Shown here: positions 39,191 through 49,413 of the stretch, piece after piece
How positions within the stretch are numbered: the stretch's first letter is position 1
How the letters are laid out: every line of letters starts with the position of its first letter
Notes under the pieces: generated by a model
What the model was told of the DNA's origin: nothing
Databases searched by the model: none
The model's input: the letters and a program-made list of their open reading frames with translations, nothing else
Position numbers and translations under genes: made by a program
Assembly: GCF_024363255.1 (NCBI RefSeq)
Contig: NZ_AP026070.1
Location: forward strand, 930,001-994,000
Reading direction: 5' to 3'
DNA length: 64,000 bases
From: Shewanella sp. NFH-SH190041
Lineage (GTDB): Bacteria; Pseudomonadota; Gammaproteobacteria; Enterobacterales; Shewanellaceae

Positions 39191-39835
39191 ATGATTGATG
39201 TATCAGTTTTGCCGCTGTATCTCACTGCAGTTATGGCACTTTTATTGATCCCTGGCCCAGATATGTTGTTGATCACTTCTGCCAGTTTGAGCTATGGTCG
39301 CCGAGTTGGGGTATGGGCCAGTATGGGCAATGCCACTTCGGGGGTGATCCTGACACTCTTAGCCGCGATGGGGGTATCCGCTCTGGTTGCCATGAGCCCG
39401 GTGACGCTAGAGATTTTACGTTTAGTCGGCGCCGCTTATCTGCTGCGTTTAGGCTGGGGATGTCTACGTCAGGGTGATGTGGCCGAGGCAGAAACGCTCG
39501 CTCCTGCAAGAGATTTAGCCCGTCAGCTGTATCGCCGGGCAGTATTTAGCAATCTGCTAAATCCTAAGGCATTACTGTTTTTTGTACTGTTTTTGCCCCA
39601 GTTTGTGTCAACGCATGTGGCGGCATCTTCCGGTGAGCAAATGCTGGTATTGGGTCTGCTGTTGAATATCGCAGGCTTGCTGTTTAATTTGATTTTAGTG
39701 GCAGCCGTTGGCTCTGTAGGGCAGGCGCTGTTGAATCAGCCTAAATTTCGCCGCTATCAGAATAAGGTGATGGGCGGGGTATTTGTACTGCTTGCACTGT
39801 GGTTACTTAGCGCGCAGATTGTCGTGCCTAACTAA
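39191..39835 (+). CDS. LysE/RhtB-family amino-acid exporter
   Basis: A 214-residue inner-membrane protein with about six helices. The N-terminal LLIPGPDMLLITSASLSYGRRVGVWASMGNA contains the PGPD motif of the LysE superfamily, and SNLLNPKALLFFVLFLPQFV is the second family block. Members expel amino acids such as homoserine, threonine or leucine; the substrate cannot be told here. It is a lone gene convergent with the nucleoside hydrolase gene. Confidence 0.9.
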   Translation: MIDVSVLPLYLTAVMALLLIPGPDMLLITSASLSYGRRVGVWASMGNATSGVILTLLAAMGVSALVAMSPVTLEILRLVGAAYLLRLGWGCLRQGDVAEAETLAPARDLARQLYRRAVFSNLLNPKALLFFVLFLPQFVSTHVAASSGEQMLVLGLLLNIAGLLFNLILVAAVGSVGQALLNQPKFRRYQNKVMGGVFVLLALWLLSAQIVVPN

Positions 39836-39844
39836 TAGTAATTG

Positions 39845-39872
39845 AGCCCTATCAGTCAGCGCTGACAGGGCT
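39845..39872. other. Hairpin between convergent genes, possible weak terminator
   Basis: AGCCCT pairs with AGGGCT and, inside, TCAG pairs with CTGA. There is no T run on either side. Confidence 0.45.
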
Positions 39873-39908
39873 GATATCAATCACCATGTTGATAATTGTA
39901 TATCCGTG

Positions 39909-40901
39909 CTAATTGGGTCGACTTTTGCTGCTAGCCAGATGATGACCAAAAGCTTCAATGGTTTCACGGTATAATTGCAGCAGCGCGTGATTATCAACCT
40001 TGATTGCTACCTGCTGCGCCGGAGTATCCCAGCTGTTATTTGGATAATTGTGACTATCAAACTTTTGCAGTGTCATGCCTTCAGCGCACCCCTGTAATAC
40101 AACCCGCACAGGACCTTGTCTAAGGGTAAATAAATGTGGGTTTATCACATAGGCAATGGCTGATGGGTCATGAACATGGCAGCCATCCAGCCCCAATTTT
40201 TCGGCATAAAACCTCAGATAATAACGGCTGATATCATAGATAAAACGGCCGGCTTCACCTGCTGTATCACGCAGATTGTCAAGATAGTGACCAGAGAAAA
40301 AACTTTGCTGGGTAACATCTAATCCAATAATCACAACAGGCCAGTTGGCAGTAAATACCCTATCCGCAGCATGGGGATCGTCATGAATATTAGCTTCTGC
40401 TACCGGGGTGACATTACCCCGATGACCATGCTCACCAAAAGCGCCGCCCATGATGACCACTTGTTTTACCCACTGGGTAATCTGTGGCTCGGTTTGCAAT
40501 GCCAGCGCGAGGTTGGTTAATGGGCCGACGGCGACAAGCGTAATCTCTCCGGGATGAGCTTTTACCATATCAATAATAAATTGGTGTGCCGGGCGGGGAT
40601 CGATTGGGATATCGGTTTGGGGTGGGATCTGTAAATCCCCAAAGCCGCTTTCGCCATGAACAATGACGGTTGGGCCATTACCGGGCTTGACGAGGGGGCG
40701 GTCAGTCCCCATGGCGATAGGGTAATCTCCCGCAAAACGCGCTTTTAAATATTGGGCATTACGGGTGGCATTTTCCACCGTGGCATTACCGTATACCGTG
40801 GTGATCCCCATAAGTTCAATTTGGGGATGGGCTTGGGCAAAGAGAATCGCCATAGCATCATCAATGCCGGGGTCGGTATCAAGAATAATTTTATTGTGCA
40901 T
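39909..40901 (-). CDS. Inosine-uridine-preferring nucleoside hydrolase family protein
   Basis: A 330-residue soluble enzyme that cleaves the N-glycosidic bond of ribonucleosides. The calcium-binding N-terminal motif reads ILDTDPGIDDAMAILFA. GPLTNLALAL, VVIMGGAFGEHGH, EANIHDDPHAADRVF and a C-terminal CHVHDPSAIAYV (with the second His/Asp ligand) complete the family pattern. Purine or pyrimidine preference is not evident. It is not in an operon. Confidence 0.94.
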   Translation of the reverse strand: MHNKIILDTDPGIDDAMAILFAQAHPQIELMGITTVYGNATVENATRNAQYLKARFAGDYPIAMGTDRPLVKPGNGPTVIVHGESGFGDLQIPPQTDIPIDPRPAHQFIIDMVKAHPGEITLVAVGPLTNLALALQTEPQITQWVKQVVIMGGAFGEHGHRGNVTPVAEANIHDDPHAADRVFTANWPVVIIGLDVTQQSFFSGHYLDNLRDTAGEAGRFIYDISRYYLRFYAEKLGLDGCHVHDPSAIAYVINPHLFTLRQGPVRVVLQGCAEGMTLQKFDSHNYPNNSWDTPAQQVAIKVDNHALLQLYRETIEAFGHHLASSKSRPN

Positions 40902-41202
40902 AGGGTTAGGATATATCCACTCGGTATGATCTTTTCTGAGTGTACCCTGAACATGACGATATGATTGTGATCGAGTTGGATTGTTAGGCGCTTGCTGTTT
41001 ATCTGGTGTGTGTTTGCAGCACTTGGGGCTGAGCTAAGTTCCTGCAGCAACCGAGCAATGATTAAAAAATTTGGTACTCACCATAGTATCTTGCAAGAAA
41101 AGTATATCGCGCAGCATGCCAATATCTGGTTTTAGTGCTGAGGCTGTTGATTTTGAACGGGTATATCTTGTGGCGTTGGTTATGGCATTTGCCCTATATA
41201 GG
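40902..41202. other. Non-coding gap between nucleoside hydrolase and phosphoketolase
   Basis: About 300 bases. A 38-codon ATG frame at 41116 runs into the phosphoketolase terminator and is not a credible gene. I see nothing else. Confidence 0.4.
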
Positions 41203-41228
41203 AAAAGCCCCGCACTGGGCGGGGCTTA
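41203..41228 (-). terminator. Intrinsic terminator of the phosphoketolase gene
   Basis: On the minus strand, AAGCCCCGC and GCGGGGCTT pair around CCAGT and are followed by TT. Confidence 0.85.
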
Positions 41229-41250
41229 GTAGCAGTATTGAAAACAGCGA

Positions 41251-43617
41251 TTAACGGGTCCAAATCCAGTTTTCGATGTATTCAGGGTCTACACCATTGG
41301 CTTTGATGTAGTTTTTATGGTCTACCAGACGTTGCAGCATGTCAGTGGTGAGTGCTACGTGAGCAGTTTCATCAATCACACCTTGCTGGAACAGTTTGTA
41401 GGCCATGTCGATAACCAGGTGGTAACGAGAAGTGCCGTTACGTACACCCATATCGAATGGTGTGGTAGTTGAACCTTCTTCCTCATAACCTTTGATGCGG
41501 AAGCGGCGGTTGCCTTTGTAGTCAAATACCAGTTTCTTAATGGTGTTTGGATAACCGTGGTAGTTGAATACTACACCTTTGTCTTCAGTGAAGATTTCAT
41601 CCATACGCCATGGTTGTTTCTGGAATTCACGGCTACCCAGGCCTGAGCTGTGTAGCTCAGAAACACTGACGAAGCGAACGCGAACTTTTGGCAGCAGCTC
41701 ACGGATAAGCACCAGTGCGGCCATACATTCCTGAGTAACATAGTCACCACAACCTGCCAGTACTACATCAGGATTTTCATCAGAAGCAAAATCCCACACC
41801 ATGATACCGTCTTTCGCTTGGCGACGCGCTTCTTCCAGTGTTAGCCACTGTGGCAGTTCTTTCTTACCGGCAACCAGAATATTCATCTTATCGCGGTCAG
41901 CATAAGCTTTTTCTGTGTATACCAGTGTGCTGTTACCGTCAGCAGGCAGATAAGCTGAGATAATATCTGGATGTTTTTCCAGCATAGCGCCGAGGAATGA
42001 TGGATTCTGGTGAGAATAACCATTGTGATCCTGGCGTTCCAGCAGAGAAGACAGTACTACGTTGCAGCTTGGCAGCGGCTTACGGAAGTGTACACCTTGG
42101 CTGGCATAAACATATTTACAGTATTGGTCAGCCATGGAAGAGACAACCTGAGAGAAAGACTCATAGGTTGGGAACATACCGTGGCGGCCGGTTACGGTGT
42201 AACCATGCATCATACCGAACAGCAGGTTTTCGGACAGCAGTTCAATCACACGGCCATCACGAGCCATGTCAGTATCCCAGCTTTCGATAGGCCATTGCCA
42301 TGCACGGTCAGTTTCTTCAAATACAGCTTGCAGCTGGTTTGAGTAAGTTTCATCTGGGCTGAAGATACGCAGATTTCTTTGGTCACGGTTCAGTTTGAAT
42401 GCATCACGCATCCATTCACCCATTTTGAACATGGAGTAACCGCGGTGACCACGTGGTGTTTCTGGGCCATAAGCCAGTTTGGTCAGATCTGGGTTAGTCA
42501 GGGCGCGAACCACTTCACCACCGTATGCCAGGTGTTGACGACCACAGCACAATTCTTTTGGTGGGAGCAGGCTTTGGATATCAGCATCAAAGGTTAGATG
42601 ACCGTTTTCATCCTGTTGGTACAGTTCATGGAACTTATAGCTTGCCAGCCAAGTATCCAGTGCCGCCAGATGACCTTTGTCAGTGGCACACTTGTTTACG
42701 ATAACTTGGTGGGAGTCACAGTTGCCTTCCAGTTTTTTGCCATCGTAATCTTTAACACCAGTCCAGCCTTTTGCGGTGCGCATCAGAATAACTGGCCAGC
42801 GTGGTTTGACGACATCTTCACCGTTACGGGCACGGGTCTGAATGTCGGTGATCATGGTGTAAGCGGTATCCATTGCAGCAGTCATCTGCTCATAGATATC
42901 TTCTTCCATTTGATCATCCACAATGATTGGGTAGTAGCCCAGACCACGGAATTCCAGATCCAACTCTTCATGGCTCATACGACCCATGCGGGTTGGGCCA
43001 GAAATTTTGTAGCCGTTGATGTGAACGATTGGCAGAACGGCACCACAGGTTGCAGGGTCAACCAGACGGTTTGCATACCAAGAAGCAGCCAGTGGACCGG
43101 TTTCTGATTCACCATCACCCACCAGTACAGTGGCGATCAAATCAGGGTTATCCAGTACCGCGCCCCAACCTACAGACAGGGAGTAACCCAGTTCACCACC
43201 TTCCAGAATTTGGCCAGGGGCTTCAGGGTTAGCGTGGGATGGATAGCCATAAGCGGCAGAGAATTTACGGCAGATATCTTCGATACCGGTTTCATTGTAT
43301 GGAATTGTTTCTGGGTAGTAGTGGCTCAGAGAACCTTCCATAAACAAGTTTGCTTGTACTGCAGGGAAACCGTGACCAGGACCGACCAGATACAGGAACG
43401 GACGTTTGTGCTTGGTAATGAGTCGGTTTACGTTGGCATAAACAAAGTTAATGCCGGGGCAGGTACCCCAGTGACCCAGCAGTCTGGGTTTAATATCACT
43501 GTGGCTCAGTGGACGCTTATGCAGAACATTCTGCTTCAGATAAATTTGAGAGGTAGCCAGGAAGTTGGTTGCTCTGACAAATTTTTTCAGTGCGGTGATC
43601 TCATGCTGTTGTGTCAT
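41251..43617 (-). CDS. xfp: Phosphoketolase (xylulose-5-P / fructose-6-P)
   Basis: A thiamine-diphosphate enzyme that splits xylulose-5-phosphate or fructose-6-phosphate with phosphate to acetyl phosphate and a shorter sugar phosphate. The ATG at 43617 has GAGG seven bases upstream and gives 788 residues starting MTQQHEITALKKFV. RLLGHWGTCPGINFVYAN, YLVGPGHGFPAVQANLF, the cofactor motif VLVGDGESETGPLAASW, GYKISGPT and SHQNPSFLG are typical. The frame is open for 62 more codons upstream but shows no family sequence. It is a single gene with its own terminator. No acetate kinase is nearby. Confidence 0.96.
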   Translation of the reverse strand: MTQQHEITALKKFVRATNFLATSQIYLKQNVLHKRPLSHSDIKPRLLGHWGTCPGINFVYANVNRLITKHKRPFLYLVGPGHGFPAVQANLFMEGSLSHYYPETIPYNETGIEDICRKFSAAYGYPSHANPEAPGQILEGGELGYSLSVGWGAVLDNPDLIATVLVGDGESETGPLAASWYANRLVDPATCGAVLPIVHINGYKISGPTRMGRMSHEELDLEFRGLGYYPIIVDDQMEEDIYEQMTAAMDTAYTMITDIQTRARNGEDVVKPRWPVILMRTAKGWTGVKDYDGKKLEGNCDSHQVIVNKCATDKGHLAALDTWLASYKFHELYQQDENGHLTFDADIQSLLPPKELCCGRQHLAYGGEVVRALTNPDLTKLAYGPETPRGHRGYSMFKMGEWMRDAFKLNRDQRNLRIFSPDETYSNQLQAVFEETDRAWQWPIESWDTDMARDGRVIELLSENLLFGMMHGYTVTGRHGMFPTYESFSQVVSSMADQYCKYVYASQGVHFRKPLPSCNVVLSSLLERQDHNGYSHQNPSFLGAMLEKHPDIISAYLPADGNSTLVYTEKAYADRDKMNILVAGKKELPQWLTLEEARRQAKDGIMVWDFASDENPDVVLAGCGDYVTQECMAALVLIRELLPKVRVRFVSVSELHSSGLGSREFQKQPWRMDEIFTEDKGVVFNYHGYPNTIKKLVFDYKGNRRFRIKGYEEEGSTTTPFDMGVRNGTSRYHLVIDMAYKLFQQGVIDETAHVALTTDMLQRLVDHKNYIKANGVDPEYIENWIWTR

Positions 43618-44236
43618 AACGGGCCTCGACTTGCACAAAAGACAAATTAAATTTCGTTGCTTGCTAATCACTATATTTGTAGTTTTATTACAAAAACGTG
43701 TCCAATCTCCAAATTTGGGAACTGGAATTTCGACCGAAGTGATAAAATTATGCACAAAATGCGTAGTTATGCCGAAATTTAAGCCAAATAATTCGCTATT
43801 CATTTACGCTTGTTTCATCGGTAAAGCCATATGTAGCAAGGTTTGTCATTTGTTTAAGATGAAGCTGATGTAATGCTGGAATTAATTTTTGAAAAAAAAT
43901 TTCATCTAGATACACAAAAACAAAAACTGTGAGTTAGATCGGTATTTATTGTGAGAGAAAGTGACAGATAGCCGTGTTAAAACTGGTGCTGGCAGGAAAG
44001 TTACCTGAGAAATACGTGAAATATTGCCGGTATTGGGGAATAAATGGCGGAATTTAGCCGTACTGTGATTACGCCTTAGCATGGCTACATAGTGAAATAT
44101 TGCCGATTAAGTTGCTATTTTTTGCTAAGGCGTTTGTTTGCTATTCACCCGATAATGAGACTCAGATGGCTATGCCATGATGAATAATTCATCTGTTAAT
44201 CGCCTCATCACATTCCAACAATTACTGGGCGGTAGC
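43618..44236. promoter_or_regulatory. Non-coding gap upstream of phosphoketolase
   Basis: About 620 bases, A/T rich next to the phosphoketolase start, presumably holding its promoter. I could not define -35/-10 elements or an operator with confidence. There is no supported ORF. Confidence 0.35.
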
Positions 44237-45111
44237 TTACTTTAATGGCCGCTGACGCCGGGTGAGATGCAATTTCCACAGGGTATGCAGCGTTAGGGTG
44301 ACTAACACCAGTAACCCGCCGAGGATATCCATATTGGAAGGTTTATCGCCCAAGGCTAAGTAGACAAATAATGGCCCGAGAAAGATCTCCAGCAGCAAAA
44401 TAAGTCCGGTTTGGGCCGCAGGTATATAGCGGGGGCATTGGAGATAAACATATATGATACAGGTACGACAACACCACCAAGAAAAATAGCAAATAATAGG
44501 TGTTTACCTTGCACATGGCTTGGTGTTGCACCGGCTGCGAGAGCAAACAGTGCAATAAATATCCCGGCCATGATGATCAGCGCTGCTGTATTTTTTCCTT
44601 GGGTAAAGCGCATTGAAACCAAATATACGGCAGTTGATAGCGCTGTTACCAAGGCATATAAATCCCCTTTTAACTGACTTTCTCCCGGGGCATGGGAAAA
44701 AATGATCCAGACGCCACCGACTGTTGCCGCAATCGCCAGTACAGAATAGAGCGGTAATTTTTCCCGCAAAAAGATAAATGCAATGATGGCGGTAAATAAT
44801 GGGGCGGTATTGATGATCACTAAGGTACTGGTGACGGGTGTGTGAGCCAAAGCCTCAATAAAGCAGATACTGGATGCGGCAAATAACAGGCTGACTGTAA
44901 TTGTCAGTGGATTTAATTGACGTAATTGTTTACTTAACTGTTGACGGTCAAATATCAGTAAATAGCTGCATAAACAGCCGGCTTGCATGGCACCGCGCCA
45001 AAACAGTAAATCCAAAGGAGCAGCGGCGACCAGTTTTACCATCAGACTGTCAAGACTTAGGATAATGATGCCAGTGAAAGCCAGCATTAGGCCGCGTTGG
45101 GTGTCAGTCAT
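44237..45111 (-). pseudogene. EamA/DMT-family transporter with a frameshift
   Basis: The frame from 45111 (MTDTQRGLMLAFTGIIILSL) is a normal EamA protein up to SYMFISNAP. The G run at 44431-44435 (five bases; five C on the coding strand) lies at the break. After it the family sequence continues in another frame: RYIPAAQTGLILLLEIF, then LGPLFVYLALGDKPSN and a basic end, with the stop at 44237-44239. One extra C in the run would restore a protein of about 291 residues. As written, translation ends early after a nonsense tail. It could be a true mutation, phase variation or a sequencing error. Confidence 0.88.
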
Positions 45112-45592
45112 TCATGTTTACCATTAGCAAAAGGCCTGTTATATCCTCACCGCTATAGCTTTACAAGTTGTCACATAATTGATTTCAGTTCGATTTGGCA
45201 TGGTAAGAGCTATGTTGAAATTGCCTTAGTATCGCAGCTTTTAGGTTTTGTTTGGATCTTGGGGCGGAGATGTCGTTAGTCAACGCACTGATAGGGATAA
45301 ACGATATAGTCTGAGTTATTTTGCTAAAATGGCGACTGAGATAGGTATTTCAACAACTTGAGTCAATGTAAGTCGTTGCTTAGTTGTGAGAACTCATGCT
45401 AATGGTAACTGGGTCTGTAGCAATAAATTTACCGGCTGATCTGGTGTAATTTAACGGGCTTAGGTAAGCTGTACGGCATATCTGAAAGTGGTGTCTTGTG
45501 CGCGTTCAGGCGCAATCTCATCCGATAATAAGCTGTGTGGGCCTTAAGGTCTGCACGGGCTGCTTTTGTTTTACAGGAGATGAAAGAGAATT
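45112..45592. promoter_or_regulatory. Non-coding gap upstream of greA
   Basis: About 480 bases without a credible ORF. A TAAAAT near 45326 could be a -10. E. coli greA has a long structured leader giving the GraL RNA, so a leader here would not be surprising, but I see no clear terminator hairpin before greA. Confidence 0.35.
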
Positions 45593-46069
45593 ATGAATAA
45601 GGTTCCAATGACAGTGGTCGGTGCCGATCAACTGCGCAAAGAGCTGGATATGCTGAAATTTGAGCGCCGCCCTAAAATCTCTGAAGCCATCGCAACGGCC
45701 CGTGAACTTGGGGATCTGAAAGAAAATGCTGAATATCATGCTGCCCGTGAAGAGCAGGGTATTTGTGAAGCCCGTATCCGCGATATTGAAGGCAAGCTGT
45801 CTAATGCGCAGGTGATTGATGTCACCAAAATGGATAATAGCGGCAAAGTGATTTTTGGCGTAACAGTGACCATTATGAATTTGGACTCTGAAGATGAGAT
45901 GACTTACCGCATCGTGGGCGATGATGAAGCGAACATCAAAGAAAATTTGATTTCAGTTAATTCACCGATTGCCCGTGGACTTATCGGTAAAAATGAAGGG
46001 GATGAAGTCAGTATCCAAACACCTGGTGGGATCACTGACTATGAAATTGTTGCTGTAGAATATATTTAA
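45593..46069 (+). CDS. greA: Transcription elongation factor GreA
   Basis: GreA enters the RNA polymerase secondary channel and triggers cleavage of backtracked RNA. The 158-residue protein has the N-terminal coiled coil ([23 protein letters not shown]) with the acidic tip [16 protein letters not shown], and the C-terminal FKBP-like domain ([22 protein letters not shown]). AGGAGATGAAAGAG precedes the ATG. A bidirectional terminator separates it from yhbY. Confidence 0.98.
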   Translation: MNKVPMTVVGADQLRKELDMLKFERRPKISEAIATARELGDLKENAEYHAAREEQGICEARIRDIEGKLSNAQVIDVTKMDNSGKVIFGVTVTIMNLDSEDEMTYRIVGDDEANIKENLISVNSPIARGLIGKNEGDEVSIQTPGGITDYEIVAVEYI

Positions 46070-46094
46070 TCTTGGTTTCATTTTCGTAAGTTAC

Positions 46095-46123
46095 AAAAAG
46101 GCCGCTCAATGAGCGGCTTTTTT
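46095..46123. terminator. Bidirectional terminator between greA and yhbY
   Basis: AAAAAGGCCGCTC-type arm: GCCGCTC and GAGCGGC pair around AAT, flanked by A on the left and T on the right. Confidence 0.93.
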
Positions 46124-46156
46124 ATTGCCTGATTGAAACAGGCTGATGCGGATGCA

Positions 46157-46456
46157 TTAACGGGCTTTAGGCAGCGCGATTTTCATCTCTTCAGACTGAC
46201 GGAACAGCACAGCGTTATGTCCGATAAGTTGGACGTTTACTGCACCTGTTTCCCGTACGATGGCCTCGACAATAGCCAGTTTGACCTCACGGTCAGTGGT
46301 AGGCACCTTAACTTTGATTAATTCATGATGAGCTAGGGCGTTGTCGATTTCAGCCAGTACACCTTCAGTCAGGCCATTGGCACCAAGCAGCACCACTGGC
46401 TTTAAATTATGTGCCAGACCTTTGAGGTACTGTTTCTGTTTGGTTGTCAGGTTCAT
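46157..46456 (-). CDS. yhbY: Ribosome assembly RNA-binding protein YhbY
   Basis: A 99-residue CRM-domain protein that associates with pre-50S ribosomal particles. LTTKQKQYLKGLAHNLKPVV and the RNA-contact loop LLGANGLTEGVL, then HELIKVKV, are the hallmarks. It is divergent from rlmE, which also acts on 50S maturation; the start-to-start gap of 91 bases must contain both promoters. Confidence 0.96.
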   Translation of the reverse strand: MNLTTKQKQYLKGLAHNLKPVVLLGANGLTEGVLAEIDNALAHHELIKVKVPTTDREVKLAIVEAIVRETGAVNVQLIGHNAVLFRQSEEMKIALPKAR

Positions 46457-46547
46457 TTATACCAACTTTTACTGAGTTACCGTTGAAAAACGGGTATTCT
46501 ACCCTCATATAGGTTTAGGTGTAACTCACAATTGTTGCGGAATTTAG

Positions 46548-47177
46548 ATGTCAGGTAAAAAACGTTCAGCCAGCTCCACCCGTTGGATGCAGGAACACTT
46601 CGATGATCATTATGTGAAATTGGCCCAAAAACGGGGACTTAGATCTCGAGCAGCTTTTAAGCTGGAAGAACTGCAGCAAAAAGACCAGTTGATAAAACAG
46701 GGCATGACCGTTGTGGATCTCGGTGCTGCGCCCGGTGGTTGGTCCCAAGTCGCGGTGAAATTGGTGGGAGAAAAAGGCAAGGTTGTTGCCTGTGACATTT
46801 TACCGATGGACCCAATCGTTGGGGTCGATTTTTTGCAGGGAGACTTCCGTGAAGACAAGGTTCTGGAAGCGCTGCTGATCCGGGTTGGTGATGATAAAGT
46901 TGATGTGGTGCTATCTGATATGGCGCCTAATATGAGTGGTACAGATGGCGTGGATCAGCCTCGCGCTATGTATTTGGTTGAGTTGGCGTTAGATATGTGT
47001 CACCAAGTATTGGCACCTAATGGCAGCTTTGCCGTTAAAGTATTTCAGGGAGAGGGATTTGATGAGTATATGAAGGCAGTGCGAGCGGCTTTCAAGACTG
47101 TCAAGACCAGAAAGCCGGATTCATCACGTCCTCGTTCTCGGGAAGTGTATCTGGTGGCGACAGGGTATAAGTTGTAG
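46548..47177 (+). CDS. rlmE: 23S rRNA 2'-O-ribose U2552 methyltransferase RlmE (FtsJ/RrmJ)
   Basis: RlmE methylates U2552 in the A loop of 23S rRNA, a late 50S assembly step. All four catalytic residues are at the standard positions: Lys38, Asp124, Lys164 and Glu199. The S-adenosylmethionine site is [16 protein letters not shown]. At 209 residues it equals the usual length. It is followed closely by ftsH, probably in one transcript as in E. coli. Confidence 0.98.
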   Translation: MSGKKRSASSTRWMQEHFDDHYVKLAQKRGLRSRAAFKLEELQQKDQLIKQGMTVVDLGAAPGGWSQVAVKLVGEKGKVVACDILPMDPIVGVDFLQGDFREDKVLEALLIRVGDDKVDVVLSDMAPNMSGTDGVDQPRAMYLVELALDMCHQVLAPNGSFAVKVFQGEGFDEYMKAVRAAFKTVKTRKPDSSRPRSREVYLVATGYKL

Positions 47178-47224
47178 TAACCTACCGTTAGTTATTGCAA
47201 GACTTTGAAATGGGGTCTAAGAAT

Positions 47225-49192
47225 TTGAGTGACATGGCAAAAAATCTAATACTCTGGGTAGTCATCGCCGTGGTGCTGATGACTGTATTCCAGGGTTATT
47301 CCCCTTCGTCGTCCTCAGCGTCGAAGATGGACTATTCAGCGTTTGTACAGGATGTGGAAAAAAATCAGGTAGCAACCGTAGATTTTAAGGCGGATCAGCG
47401 CACGATTAACGGCACGCTGAAAAGTGGTGAAAAGTTCACGACTATCATGCCTATCTATGATCGTGATTTGATCAATGACCTGCTGGCCAAGGGCGTTAAA
47501 GTCAAAGGCCAGGAAGCCGAGGAATCCGGATTCCTGACACAAATCTTTATCTCATGGTTCCCAATGCTGCTGCTGATCGGGGTATGGATTTTCTTCATGC
47601 GCCAGATGCAAGGCGGCGGTGGTAAGGGCGCGATGTCGTTTGGTAAGAGTAAAGCCAAATTGATGAGCGAAGACCAGATTAAAACCACTTTTGTTGACGT
47701 GGCTGGCTGTGATGAAGCCAAAGAGGAAGTGAAAGAATTGGTGGATTACCTGCGTGATCCGACCAAGTTCCAGCGCCTCGGTGGTCGTATTCCGACAGGT
47801 GTGTTGATGGTTGGTCCTCCAGGTACAGGTAAGACTTTGTTGGCAAAAGCTATTGCCGGTGAAGCAAAGGTACCGTTTTTCACTATTTCAGGTTCTGATT
47901 TTGTGGAAATGTTTGTGGGTGTGGGGGCTTCCCGTGTCCGTGACATGTTTGAACAGGCCAAAAAATCTGCTCCATGTATCATCTTTATTGATGAAATCGA
48001 TGCGGTTGGTCGTCAGCGTGGTGCCGGTCTGGGCGGCGGTCATGATGAGCGTGAGCAAACCCTGAACCAGATGCTGGTTGAAATGGACGGTTTTGAAGGT
48101 AACGAAGGTATTATCGTTATCGCTGCAACTAACCGTCCGGATGTGTTGGATGCCGCTTTGCTGCGTCCGGGACGTTTCGACCGCCAGGTTGTTGTTGGTC
48201 TGCCGGATGTGCGTGGCCGTGAACAGATCCTGAAAGTGCATATGCGTAAAGTGCCTATCGGTGATGATGTTAAGGCCAGTGTTATTGCCCGTGGTACACC
48301 AGGTTTCTCTGGTGCTGACTTGGCTAACTTGGTTAACGAAGCGGCATTGTTTGCAGCTCGTGGTAACCGTAAAGTTGTGGGCATGGAAGAGTTTGAGCGG
48401 GCGAAAGATAAGATCATGATGGGGGCTGAACGTCGCTCCATGGTGATGTCTGAAGATGACAAACTGATGACGGCTTACCACGAAGCAGGTCACGCGATTG
48501 TGGGTTATCTGATGCCAGAACATGATCCTGTGCATAAAGTGACAATTATTCCTCGCGGCCGAGCCTTGGGGGTAACGTTCTTTTTGCCAGAAGCGGATGC
48601 CGTGAGTCAGAGTCGCCGGAAATTGGAGTGTCAGATTTCTGTTGCCTATGGTGGCCGGATGGCAGAAGAGCTTATTTTCGGTGAAGAAGCGGTATCTACC
48701 GGTGCATCACAGGATATCAAGTATGCGACATCCATTGCCCGTAATATGGTGACCCAATGGGGCTTCTCTGAAAGACTTGGACCTTTGTTGTACGCTGAAG
48801 AAGAAGGCGAGGTGTTTCTCGGTCGCTCTATGGCAAAATCAAAGCATATGTCAGATGAGACAGCTGCGATTATTGACTCTGAAATTAAGGTTATCATTGA
48901 CCGCAACTATCAGCGCACTAAGCAGATCCTGACGGATAACATGGATATTCTGCATGCAATGAAAGATGCCTTGATGAAGTACGAAACCATTGATTCTCCT
49001 CAGATTAAAGATTTGATGGCGCGTCGTGATGTGCGTCCACCTGCAGATTGGCAGGATGACAACAACAATAGTAACCACAATGGTTCATCTCAAGGTGGTC
49101 AGCAGGATGTGACTGTTGAAGAAGCTGAAGTCGCGAATACTGATGTTCCTGAATCAGACATCAAAGCGCCGGGCGAAACGCCAGCAAAATAA
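47225..49192 (+). CDS. ftsH: ATP-dependent zinc metalloprotease FtsH
   Basis: A hexameric inner-membrane AAA+ protease that degrades membrane proteins and regulators such as LpxC and sigma-32. I place the start at the TTG at 47225, which gives [17 protein letters not shown], matching the E. coli N-terminus; the ATG three codons later is an alternative. There are two membrane helices (about 7-22 and 106-126), Walker A GPPGTGKT (about 197), [13 protein letters not shown], the second-region [20 protein letters not shown], and the zinc site HEAGH (about 419). The tail after residue 620 is low-complexity, rich in Asn, Gln and acidic residues. Confidence 0.98.
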   Translation: MSDMAKNLILWVVIAVVLMTVFQGYSPSSSSASKMDYSAFVQDVEKNQVATVDFKADQRTINGTLKSGEKFTTIMPIYDRDLINDLLAKGVKVKGQEAEESGFLTQIFISWFPMLLLIGVWIFFMRQMQGGGGKGAMSFGKSKAKLMSEDQIKTTFVDVAGCDEAKEEVKELVDYLRDPTKFQRLGGRIPTGVLMVGPPGTGKTLLAKAIAGEAKVPFFTISGSDFVEMFVGVGASRVRDMFEQAKKSAPCIIFIDEIDAVGRQRGAGLGGGHDEREQTLNQMLVEMDGFEGNEGIIVIAATNRPDVLDAALLRPGRFDRQVVVGLPDVRGREQILKVHMRKVPIGDDVKASVIARGTPGFSGADLANLVNEAALFAARGNRKVVGMEEFERAKDKIMMGAERRSMVMSEDDKLMTAYHEAGHAIVGYLMPEHDPVHKVTIIPRGRALGVTFFLPEADAVSQSRRKLECQISVAYGGRMAEELIFGEEAVSTGASQDIKYATSIARNMVTQWGFSERLGPLLYAEEEGEVFLGRSMAKSKHMSDETAAIIDSEIKVIIDRNYQRTKQILTDNMDILHAMKDALMKYETIDSPQIKDLMARRDVRPPADWQDDNNNSNHNGSSQGGQQDVTVEEAEVANTDVPESDIKAPGETPAK

Positions 49193-49227
49193 GTATTGCG
49201 CTGGTGCCATAGCGTAGTCATTGAAAA

Positions 49228-49256
49228 GAAAACCCCGTAATGGGGTTTTCTTGTTT
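49228..49256 (+). terminator. Intrinsic terminator of rlmE-ftsH
   Basis: GAAAACCCC and GGGGTTTTC pair around GTAAT, followed by TTGTTTTT. Confidence 0.9.
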
Positions 49257-49413
49257 TTACCGTTTGGTGCCAATCGAGTTTTGTGGGATTGGTAAGATGC
49301 AATGTCAGTTGCGTCTTACTCAATTATCAGGAAAAGTGCTGCTCAAACGGGCGGATAAATTTATAGCGTTGTAGTGAGCTGATAAGCCATCACTGGAACG
49401 GGAGTGTAGGGTA

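Noticed and set aside
41116..41232. 38-codon ORF before the phosphoketolase terminator
   Set aside because: It reads into the terminator hairpin of the opposite gene and has no ribosome site.
43618..43803. 62-residue N-terminal extension of phosphoketolase
   Set aside because: The extra residues show no family similarity, and the ATG at 43617 has a good ribosome site and the expected start.
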